From: an uncultured Eubacteriales bacterium
Lineage (GTDB): Bacteria; Bacillota_A; Clostridia; Peptostreptococcales; Anaerovoracaceae
DNA length: 24,915 bases
NCBI GenBank assembly: GCA_902790885.1
Contig: CADATR010000008.1
Location: 1 to 24,915, forward strand
Direction of reading: 5' to 3'
This document shows, in pieces, positions 6,741 to 14,225 of the stretch; the stretch's first letter is position 1; every line of letters begins with the position of its first letter. Position numbers and translations under genes: made by a program. The notes under the pieces were generated by a model. The model was not told the DNA's origin and ran no database searches. It was given only the letters and a program-made list of their open reading frames with translations.

Positions 6741-7898
6741 CTACAGTTCATACACTTCTTTAAGCGCTCTGTTCAGCACCTCGAAATCTACCGGAACAGG
6801 ACAAAACGCTAAATTCCTGTCTTCCTTCAGATCCTCTGTTATTTCATCGCAGAGACTGATGTCAGCGCCGAGGTCCTTCATGGTCTTCATATTGCAGATC
6901 CTGCTGATATTATCATAGGCCTCCACCACTCTTCCGGAGATAACCGAATAGTCATCAGCAGAACCATCTATTCCCAGGAGATCTGCCTGCAGTTTTATCC
7001 AATCAGGGTCTTCTGTCGTGTTGTAATGAGCAAATACGCTCATACCAATGCTGCAGCCCGCTCCGTGAGGAATGTGATATCTGTTGCATATCTGATTGGC
7101 GATCGGATGACCGATGAAAGTTCCCCTCATAGGGAGAGCCATTCCGGCAATGAGCGCGGCATAAGACATGTAGTGCCGTGCTTCCTTGTTCTTTCCATCT
7201 TTATATGCTTCAGGGAGCCATCTGAATGCCATCCTCACAGCCTCTTTGCACAGAGTATCAGCATATTCGTTCTGGATGCGAGTGTAATTGCAAAGCACCT
7301 CCGCTGCATGGCACAGCGCGTCTATTCCGGTATTTGCCGTTACTGAAGAGGGCAGACCATATGTTATCTCAGGATCGACGATCGCACATGTGACAGGAGT
7401 GTTCCCGGTTCCCCCTTTCTTCCCGTCCTCAGTAGAACAGGTCAGGTATGGAGTCACCTCGGCTCCTGTCCCCACTGTGGAAGGTATGGTGATGAGCGGA
7501 GTAAAGGCCTTCGTATCCTGATCAGCACGATTTAGATAGTCCATAGATCTTCCGCCGTTGGCGAGAATTTTTCCAGTCAGCTTTGCTGTATCCATGGTGC
7601 TGCCGCCACCGACTGCTATGATGGCGTCCACATTCTTGTCACTGGCGAATTCACACACACGATCTACCTTCTGTGCTGTAGGTTCTCCCTCTTCTATTTG
7701 CCACATGCAGTACCGGAGTCCTGTTTTCTTAAGACTTTCTTCTATTCCGTTTCGGTATCCGAACTGCTCCATCGCCATATCATATAAAAGAAGAATCGAC
7801 TTTGCTCCGTATTTTCCGGCTATTTCTCCTGCCCTGTATCTCGATCCTTCGCCGAATACTACGCTGACGCCCTGTGTGAGAGTCCAGCCCTTAGCCAT
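6741..7898 (-). CDS. Iron-containing (group III) alcohol dehydrogenase
   Basis: The enzyme interconverts an alcohol and an aldehyde or ketone with NAD(P)H. The nucleotide motif GGGS lies at about residue 99. The metal ligands fit the family: Asp195 and His199 in GIDALCHAAE, His266 in FIGHPIAN and His280 in IPHGAG (numbered from a TTG two codons upstream). Length of about 385 is typical. I chose the ATG at 7898 because GGGGG is about 10 nt upstream; the TTG at 7904 would sit only 4 nt from it. It lies 22-28 bp after the SDR gene. With the CoA-acylating aldehyde dehydrogenase of the operon it could link alcohol, aldehyde and acyl-CoA. The substrate is not determined. Confidence 0.92.
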   Translation of the reverse strand: MAKGWTLTQGVSVVFGEGSRYRAGEIAGKYGAKSILLLYDMAMEQFGYRNGIEESLKKTGLRYCMWQIEEGEPTAQKVDRVCEFASDKNVDAIIAVGGGSTMDTAKLTGKILANGGRSMDYLNRADQDTKAFTPLITIPSTVGTGAEVTPYLTCSTEDGKKGGTGNTPVTCAIVDPEITYGLPSSVTANTGIDALCHAAEVLCNYTRIQNEYADTLCKEAVRMAFRWLPEAYKDGKNKEARHYMSYAALIAGMALPMRGTFIGHPIANQICNRYHIPHGAGCSIGMSVFAHYNTTEDPDWIKLQADLLGIDGSADDYSVISGRVVEAYDNISRICNMKTMKDLGADISLCDEITEDLKEDRNLAFCPVPVDFEVLNRALKEVYEL

Positions 7899-7926
7899 TT
7901 CCAATCATCCCCCTTCTGACGAGTCA

Positions 7927-8700
7927 CTATCTCTCCATCTTTCCTGCGCCGAATCCGCCATCGATAGGAAGATTTACTCCAGTGATGAATTCAGATTCGT
8001 CCTCGAAGAAGAAGCATACGCCGTGCGCTATCTCCGACGGTTTTCCGAATCTTCCAATCGGCATGTTCCTGCAGTACTGTTCGAATTCCTCCGGATGCAT
8101 CAGCTTGACCGACTGAACGAGTTCTGTCTCGATGGCTCCCGGAGAAATGCTGTTGATAGTGATACCTTCTTTTACAACATCAAGGCAGGCGTTTTTAGTG
8201 ACGCCGATGACTCCTGCCTTCGACGCGCCGAGTACGGCCATTCCCGGCGCTCCCATGAATGCCGCATCAGAAGCGATGTTGACGATTCGGCCAAACTTCT
8301 GCTCCCTCATCAGCTTTATCTCTTCCTGCATGCAGTAGATGACACCTTTGAGGTTGAGGTTAATCATAAGATCGGTATCCTTGTCTTCGGTATCGTAAAT
8401 CATCGTATAAGGGATGCCCCATCCTGCGATATTTGCGGCATAGTCGAGTCTGCCGTATTTTTCCTTGATGTGTGTCATCAAATCTACAAGATTTTCATGT
8501 CTGGTCAGGTCACATTTTACGTACTCTACTTCACCGCCTCTTTTCCCGCACTCTTCGAGGACCTCCTTTGCTTTTTCCTCATTGATGTCTATGAAGATCA
8601 CCCTGGCGCCTCTGTTGACGAGTTCATAGACTGTAGCTTTTCCCTGACCGCTTGCTCCTCCTGTTACGAGAGCAACTCTTCCTTCAAACTGCTTAGCCAT
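7927..8700 (-). CDS. SDR-family oxidoreductase lacking the catalytic Tyr
   Basis: This is a classical-length (257 aa) Rossmann short-chain dehydrogenase. The cofactor motif TGGASGQG lies at residues 13-20 and Asp39 suggests NAD. NIAG (90-93), Asn115 and Ser144 (NIASDAA) are in place. The YxxxK motif reads LGASK: Lys161 is kept, but Leu157 replaces the catalytic Tyr. The segment NIASDAA-x2-G-x2-G-x-AV resembles 2-hydroxycyclohexanecarboxyl-CoA dehydrogenase (BadH) and FabG relatives. The Leu is encoded by CTC in an intact frame. The protein may have lost dehydrogenase activity, use another general acid, or act as a binding subunit. AGGAGGG precedes the ATG. Confidence 0.9.
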   Translation of the reverse strand: MAKQFEGRVALVTGGASGQGKATVYELVNRGARVIFIDINEEKAKEVLEECGKRGGEVEYVKCDLTRHENLVDLMTHIKEKYGRLDYAANIAGWGIPYTMIYDTEDKDTDLMINLNLKGVIYCMQEEIKLMREQKFGRIVNIASDAAFMGAPGMAVLGASKAGVIGVTKNACLDVVKEGITINSISPGAIETELVQSVKLMHPEEFEQYCRNMPIGRFGKPSEIAHGVCFFFEDESEFITGVNLPIDGGFGAGKMER

Positions 8701-8764
8701 TTCTTCTTCCCTCCTGTCGTAGAAATCCTCCTAACAGCAACACGGTTATGCTGTGCTCGCCAGT

Positions 8765-9865
8765 TTATCCTCTCGCCGGAGGTGTAAAAACCGGCACTCC
8801 CGTATATTCCTGAACTTCCTCGCGTTCTTCAAGCACTCTCAGAACCCCGTTTCCGAGGGCTTCCATTTCGAACTCCCCCGGGAAACAGATCACATCCGAT
8901 ATCCACCCGATCTGCTTTTTTATAGAGCTGACCACGTAATCGCTGAATGAGAGCCCTCCGGTGAGGACGATCGCATCGACTTTTCCTTCCAGTGTCACGG
9001 CCATGCTGCCGATATCTTTGCAGATCTGATAAATCATTGCATCGTACGTCTCACGTGCATACTCATCGCCATCTGCTATCATCTTCTCCACAGCGCGTCC
9101 ATCCCCTGTTCCAAGATGGGCGAGGAGCCCGCCGTTCATGCTCACCTTAGCCTGCATGTCTTTCTCAGTGTATTTTCCTGAAAAGCACATTTTTATTACG
9201 TTTGAGGCGGGAACCATGCCGCTCCTCGTCGGGCACATCGGGCCGGCGCCGGACGATCCGCTGAAGTCGACCATTTTGCCATTCTTATGCGCCGCAATTG
9301 AAATGCCGCCTCCGAGGTGTGCGACAATGAGATTGCACTCGTTGTATGGTCTGCCTATTTTCTCTGCGGCACGAGCGGCCACCTCCTTGTGATTGAGAGC
9401 GTGTATGCCACTTATCCTCCAAACCTCAGGAAATCCTGTGAACCTGGACCTCATCTCAAATTCATCAACCGACTGTGCATTCAGTATATATGCAGGTTTC
9501 CCGAACTCCTGAGCCAGAATGTATGTCAGTACGGGAGAATAGAAACACGCATGCACTCTCCCTCCTTTATAAGCTTTATTGGCCTCGAGGATCCTGTCAT
9601 CGACTTCGTACACTCCAGCCGGAGATGAGGCCATCACCCCTCCTCTTCCAGCAAAAGCATCGATTTTGTCCATGGAGTACTCTCGCTCCTCTACGCCCTT
9701 GATCACGCCGGATCTCAAGATCTGAAGGTTTTTCTCGCCATCTGTGCTGTTATAATCAAGGCCCTCCAGGTCGATGTTCTCCGAAAACAGTTCCCTGCTG
9801 TCTTCGAACAACGCTATCTTGGTCGACGTTGATCCCGGATTAAGTGCAAGTATTTTATAGCTCAT
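8765..9865 (-). CDS. buk: Butyrate kinase (or branched-chain fatty acid kinase)
   Basis: The enzyme transfers phosphate between an acyl phosphate and ADP, giving the free acid and ATP. ASKHA-fold motifs are clear: LALNPGSTSTKIALFE near the N-terminus, FAGRGG, SGIHALNHKEVAARAA, LIVAHLGGGISIAAH and VLTGGLSFSDYV. Length of 366 is slightly above the usual 355-360. The start overlaps the stop of the upstream transporter gene (TAATG), so expression is coupled. No phosphate butyryltransferase gene adjoins it; PduL at 5049-5648 could supply the acyl phosphate. Exact chain length specificity cannot be read from the sequence. Confidence 0.95.
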   Translation of the reverse strand: MSYKILALNPGSTSTKIALFEDSRELFSENIDLEGLDYNSTDGEKNLQILRSGVIKGVEEREYSMDKIDAFAGRGGVMASSPAGVYEVDDRILEANKAYKGGRVHACFYSPVLTYILAQEFGKPAYILNAQSVDEFEMRSRFTGFPEVWRISGIHALNHKEVAARAAEKIGRPYNECNLIVAHLGGGISIAAHKNGKMVDFSGSSGAGPMCPTRSGMVPASNVIKMCFSGKYTEKDMQAKVSMNGGLLAHLGTGDGRAVEKMIADGDEYARETYDAMIYQICKDIGSMAVTLEGKVDAIVLTGGLSFSDYVVSSIKKQIGWISDVICFPGEFEMEALGNGVLRVLEEREEVQEYTGVPVFTPPARG

Positions 9866-11301
9866 TATCTGTCCCCCTTCTGATCTATGGCAGATTCCTG
9901 TTCTCTGTGTCTTTCTTCAATTACTCTGACTATCTCTTTGTGTTTCTTTTCATCCATGTCATAACCGAACCAGAACGTTACGCCGATGATCAGCAGCAAT
10001 ACCGCCGGCAGGAACGACATGCTTATGTTAAGCGCATTCATGACCGCCTGGTTCTGATGCACATTGACAGCATATCCGAGAGAATTGATAACCGCCAGCA
10101 TCACTGCCGGCCCTACAGCTCCTCCCGCCTTCAGGCTCAGCGAAACGAATGATGACAGGAACCCGTCAACTCTGACTCCGTATTTATACTCCGCATAGTC
10201 AGTGTTATCCCCATCACAGGCATACCTGAGCCCGCTTGCGGCAGTCCCGACAGCGGTAGAGACCGCATAAAACACCCAGAACCAAACGCCCTTTGCTGAG
10301 AACCAGTACATGGGTGCGACCAGGATCCCAGCCGCAGCGAAACTGAATCCGACTGCTTTTCCCTTGTGATGGAACATCTTGTAGATCCATGGAGCGATCA
10401 CTCCTGATCCCACGATTCCGGTGAACATGCCTATCATTCCGGTCATGGAGTAAAGCTTGAAATCCCCTTCGTAATACGTGAAGTAATACGTCATGATCGT
10501 CATGCGGCCATAGGCGTGGAATCCTGCCACAAACTGTCCAACTACACAAATCAGTGCATATTTGTTGCCGGTCAGACACTTTATCATAGTTCTGACCGGT
10601 ACCCTGCCGCCCTCACGTCTCTGCACTGGAGGCGGGAGCACTCGTTCCCTGGAGCGAAAAGCCGTCCACAGCATGAACGGAAGTCCTATGGCAACGCTGA
10701 AAATGACTGCTCCCAGGTAACCTCTTGCAGTACTGACGGTTCTGTGTGTACCTGAGAAGGTCAATATCAACGCTGCTGCAATGAGATTCGTGAAGTTAGT
10801 TCCGAGAGAGGAACATACCATCCGGGTATTCGAAAGCTTGATCCTTCCCTCAGCGCTTGAAGTGATCACTCCGCACAGTGCGTTGTACGGCATCTGCTGG
10901 CAGGTCGACGCAACCGTTATGAGTATGTATACGACCCACACCCATATGATTTTAAGATGCAGCGGCCAGGACTTCTGAGTCGCAAACATCATCACTATGA
11001 GAATGCACATGACCGTACCGCCTATCCCGACCCATGGTTTGAATCTTCCGAATCTTGAGTGGGTACGGTCAGCAATGCTGCCAATAAGCGGATCGTTCAC
11101 CGCATCAAAGAACCTCACAACGAGCAAGAGCAGCGAAACTGCAGCTGCAGGGACGCCTGCATAATCCGTCAGAAAGATAGTCATGAACGCGGTTATCCAT
11201 ATGTAAACAGATGAATATCCGAATGATGAGACCGCATAATCAAGCTGTTCTCCCAGCCTGGGCATAATGTCGGTCTTTGTTCTTGTTTCGGGATCTGACA
11301 T
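9865..11301 (-). CDS. MFS transporter, GPH sugar:cation symporter type
   Basis: A polytopic membrane protein of about 478 residues with 12 predicted spans, related to MelB and the glycoside-pentoside-hexuronide symporters. The family signature is visible: RFFDAVNDPLIGSIADRT, then HSRFGRFKPWV. It probably imports the substrate of the operon together with a cation (inference). I chose the ATG at 11301 because AAGGA is 10 nt upstream; a GTG at 11319 and an ATG at 11307 are alternatives. It lies 15-33 bp after a second transporter gene and overlaps buk. Members carry sugars, uronates and some other organic anions, so the substrate remains open. Confidence 0.9.
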   Translation of the reverse strand: MSDPETRTKTDIMPRLGEQLDYAVSSFGYSSVYIWITAFMTIFLTDYAGVPAAAVSLLLLVVRFFDAVNDPLIGSIADRTHSRFGRFKPWVGIGGTVMCILIVMMFATQKSWPLHLKIIWVWVVYILITVASTCQQMPYNALCGVITSSAEGRIKLSNTRMVCSSLGTNFTNLIAAALILTFSGTHRTVSTARGYLGAVIFSVAIGLPFMLWTAFRSRERVLPPPVQRREGGRVPVRTMIKCLTGNKYALICVVGQFVAGFHAYGRMTIMTYYFTYYEGDFKLYSMTGMIGMFTGIVGSGVIAPWIYKMFHHKGKAVGFSFAAAGILVAPMYWFSAKGVWFWVFYAVSTAVGTAASGLRYACDGDNTDYAEYKYGVRVDGFLSSFVSLSLKAGGAVGPAVMLAVINSLGYAVNVHQNQAVMNALNISMSFLPAVLLLIIGVTFWFGYDMDEKKHKEIVRVIEERHREQESAIDQKGDR

Positions 11302-11334
11302 AGTCATCACGTCCTTCACATACGCGCCAGCGCA

Positions 11335-12747
11335 TCAGGCAGCCGCATCTTCCTCCTGCACCTTCGTCAGGAACTGTGAGACGATCAGAACGATGACGGC
11401 CGCAACCGCAGCTATCACGAAAGAGATCCTGAGTCCGGTCGCAACGCCCCTGGCAGCAATGATCATTGAATAGATCGCTGTTCCTATGGATGACCCAAGA
11501 GCCATGGTGACCTGGATCATGGCGTTGCCCTGCATTCTCTTATCTGCGGTCAGCTGGATCTGCGGTGCAACTGACATGGTGACTGCATGCTGGCTCTGGT
11601 AGAAGCCTGCCACGAACATGAGTACGTATATCACCATAAGTTTTGTCTTCGGTCCGAGTACGATAATAAATGCGACAAGTACTGCGATACGTATGATCAT
11701 GCCGATCGTGAGCGTCCGTTTTGCTGATCCGTCTTTACCGATCATGTTGGCATATACAGGAGCCATAAACAGTCCTGCCACTGAAATGAGCGTTGTCGCA
11801 AGGCTTGATTGTGTTGCGGATCCCTGCAGAACATACAGTATGAATGTAGGGATGAAGAAATACACGGCCATGAGTGAGAAGTTCATCAGGAAGCTGTCTA
11901 TAGTGAGGACGAGAGCGTTTCTGTCCTTCATTACACCTGCAGGAATAATGCAGGCATCACCCTTCTTCCTGATGACCACGATAAGTCCAATGAATCCGAC
12001 GATCGTAAGGGCCAGAAAAATATTGCTGGTCCTTCCGCCAAACGGCGCCAGAGATGAACCCAGTGCGAGGAACAATGTCAGTGCGCCGAGGAAAAGCGTC
12101 TGGAATACTGCTCCGCTGAAGTCAAATGATGTTCCTGTCTCAACTGCGAGAGGTTTGGCCTCTTCCTTTGTAACTTTAACTCCGTTGACCATCAGGATCG
12201 CACTGATCAGGATCGTGATCCATATTATGTGGCTGACGAACCTCCATCCCATGTTGTCTATCAGGACTCCGGAAATGAGCGGTCCGGCCAGCACGCCCAG
12301 GCTGTTGATGGTCCCTACATATCCCAGATATTTAGCTGCGGATTTGGCGTCATAAATATCTCTGACCATGGTGTAACCCACAACGTATACAGCGGTGGAC
12401 AGAAATCCATTCAGTATACCTCCACCGACCACTACGAACATGTGAGTGGCAATGGTTCTTGTAAAAATATTCAGCGCTCCGCAGATCGCTCCGAATATGA
12501 ACAGATTCCGCTTTCTCGATGGATCCTTAGACATAAGATAGGCAAACAGCGGCATCGTCACAGCCGCAGTGACGGATGAAAAAGCCTTGGTCAGGGCAAA
12601 ATAATCCATTCCGTTCAGCTCCTGAGCGATGATCGGCAGGATGACGGTGTCTGTACTTGAGATCAGAAGCGATCCGAGCACCAGAAAATACACTGCTGCC
12701 AGAGTGAATTTCTTCTGTCGCGATGGTGCGCTTTCAAAACAGTTCAT
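11335..12747 (-). CDS. MFS transporter, probably 14-TM (DHA2-like)
   Basis: A 470-residue membrane protein in which I count about 14 hydrophobic spans. The first span ends in SSTDTVILPIIAQEL, resembling the D-TV-LP motif of the DHA2 branch. A cytoplasmic loop KDPSRKR follows the second span and GPLISGVLIDNMGW lies in the fifth. DHA2 members are mostly proton-driven exporters, so it may excrete a product or an antimetabolite; uptake cannot be excluded. AAGGAG is 8 nt before the ATG. It lies between the LarA-like gene (56 bp gap) and the GPH transporter, giving the operon both a likely importer and a possible exporter. Confidence 0.88.
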   Translation of the reverse strand: MNCFESAPSRQKKFTLAAVYFLVLGSLLISSTDTVILPIIAQELNGMDYFALTKAFSSVTAAVTMPLFAYLMSKDPSRKRNLFIFGAICGALNIFTRTIATHMFVVVGGGILNGFLSTAVYVVGYTMVRDIYDAKSAAKYLGYVGTINSLGVLAGPLISGVLIDNMGWRFVSHIIWITILISAILMVNGVKVTKEEAKPLAVETGTSFDFSGAVFQTLFLGALTLFLALGSSLAPFGGRTSNIFLALTIVGFIGLIVVIRKKGDACIIPAGVMKDRNALVLTIDSFLMNFSLMAVYFFIPTFILYVLQGSATQSSLATTLISVAGLFMAPVYANMIGKDGSAKRTLTIGMIIRIAVLVAFIIVLGPKTKLMVIYVLMFVAGFYQSQHAVTMSVAPQIQLTADKRMQGNAMIQVTMALGSSIGTAIYSMIIAARGVATGLRISFVIAAVAAVIVLIVSQFLTKVQEEDAAA

Positions 12748-12803
12748 CTGATTTCTCCTTTCTTCTCTTTCGTTTTCAAAGGTAGCATTATGTGGATAAT
12801 TAT

Positions 12804-14225
12804 TTATTTCATGTAGTCAGGTATCTCCAGGCCACGCTGCTTCATGTATTTAGGGTAAAGTTCTTCATTGACGAGCTTTCTGATCTTCGGAGCGTTCTCG
12901 AAAAGTTCCTCTGCTGCCTCATTTGAACAGTTGAGGAATCCAAAGCTTCCGTCATATATAACGAACTTGTTGGATCCGCTCATCAGTTCATTGGCCCTGT
13001 CCAGAGCCTGCTGCAGATCATCTGTTTTCTCTGTATATTTCCAGTTCTCGAATCCCTTGTTATTAGGATCTTCGCACCACATTTTGTACTGTTCATCCCC
13101 TACTACGATGACCGGAAGTGTCATAGGCCAGGTCACGTTGATACCGACCCATGTCTGGTTGTAGATGATGGCCTTCAGTCCTTCGTTCTTGGGGAGATTC
13201 CTGACATCGAACATTGAAAATCTCGCATCGATATCGTAATGATCCTGCAGGAGATTGGTGTTGACACCGGCAATGATGCCCGCCGCGGCAGAGTAGTACG
13301 GCCAGCGTGATCCATCGCAGATCATCGTGTAGTCATGCAGAGAGATCAGCAGCCTGTGCATCATCGGGAACCATTTAAGATTGTCGATCATCATTCTGTC
13401 ATCGATGTTGTACAGATCATTGTCTGCATCGATGTGAGTGATGCCAGCAGGAGTGCTCCTCAGCGTCACTGCAAAAGTCCATTTGCTCTGAACAAAATCC
13501 GAATCATAGATGGACATCGGCACTATGTTCTGCATCGGTCCGTGTCCGACAGGGCTTCCGAAAGCGTGATGGTAGAGGTTTCTGGTCTCGAACCTCGCCA
13601 TATCCATGGTGAACGCTTTAAAAGCTCTGCGGTAGTAAAGGCTGCAGTATACTTCTCTTGGATCATCGTAATTGGCATAGATAAGTCTGTCTGCATCGTA
13701 GCATTTATACAGCCCGTACACAGTTCCCAGCCTGGTCTCGATAGGCACAGCCTTGTCGTAAGCGGCTACATATTCTACATTTCCCTCGAACTCCTCCATG
13801 AGGTTGTAGTAATCAACTACTTCTTTTCCTTCCATCGGGGTGCGGTACATGACGCATCTCAAGCGGACATTGTAGTTGTGACACCTCTCTTCAACGACTT
13901 TCTTAATGGTCTGCAGCATCCTGATATACGGGCGGCCTCCGAAAATGTAGAAGCCGTGTTCACATCCGATCAGATTGATGGTCTCATCAGGCTTGATCAT
14001 CGACATATCCACTTTTTCAAGAGCCTCCCGGGTCGACTTCTCTATTACATCAGGATCGCTGTCGTCACCTTCATATATAGCCTCAGGCATTTCAGGAAAC
14101 AGGTCTCTGACGTTTACAGATACCATTTCAGGATGCTCATAAGCACGCATCTCAGGTGTGTTTCCGTATACTGAAGGCATACATTTTGGGGTCACCCTCG
14201 CCGGATAAATTTTTACATCAGACAT
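12804..14225 (-). CDS. Divergent LarA-superfamily protein (NPN enzyme candidate)
   Basis: The 473-residue protein matches the lactate racemase LarA layout by eye. RAFKAFTMDMARFETRNLYH corresponds to the LarA block GGRKSVLPGIASYKTIMANH: Lys203 and His219 keep the exact 16-residue spacing of the cofactor-tethering Lys184 and nickel ligand His200. GSPVGHGPM follows, and the C-terminal block LQQALDRANELM...KFVIYDGSFGF matches the LarA end. The catalytic bases His108 and His174 correspond to Arg128 (in MYRTPME) and Tyr193. Gln295 and Lys298, which bind the substrate, are also not kept (Gly and Ala in the WPYYSAAAGIIAGV stretch). It is thus likely to bind NPN but to do something other than classical racemisation (inference). 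Its start overlaps the upstream gene by 8 nt. larB, larE and larC in the next operon support an NPN role. Identification is by remembered motifs, not a search. Confidence 0.65.
   Translation of the reverse strand: MSDVKIYPARVTPKCMPSVYGNTPEMRAYEHPEMVSVNVRDLFPEMPEAIYEGDDSDPDVIEKSTREALEKVDMSMIKPDETINLIGCEHGFYIFGGRPYIRMLQTIKKVVEERCHNYNVRLRCVMYRTPMEGKEVVDYYNLMEEFEGNVEYVAAYDKAVPIETRLGTVYGLYKCYDADRLIYANYDDPREVYCSLYYRRAFKAFTMDMARFETRNLYHHAFGSPVGHGPMQNIVPMSIYDSDFVQSKWTFAVTLRSTPAGITHIDADNDLYNIDDRMMIDNLKWFPMMHRLLISLHDYTMICDGSRWPYYSAAAGIIAGVNTNLLQDHYDIDARFSMFDVRNLPKNEGLKAIIYNQTWVGINVTWPMTLPVIVVGDEQYKMWCEDPNNKGFENWKYTEKTDDLQQALDRANELMSGSNKFVIYDGSFGFLNCSNEAAEELFENAPKIRKLVNEELYPKYMKQRGLEIPDYMK

Noticed and set aside
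7558..8787. 409-codon plus-strand open frame antisense to the alcohol dehydrogenase and SDR genes
   Set aside because: It has no ribosome site and no family motifs, and it lies opposite two genes with clear catalytic motifs. It is an antisense shadow.
5942..9865. Propanediol/ethanolamine-type microcompartment operon
   Set aside because: There are no shell proteins, no B12 or glycyl-radical dehydratase, and no targeting extension on PduL or the aldehyde dehydrogenase.
13335..14174. 279-codon plus-strand open frame opposite the LarA-like gene
   Set aside because: There is no ribosome site and no recognisable domain. The minus-strand frame is longer, sits in a tight operon and has the LarA-type blocks.
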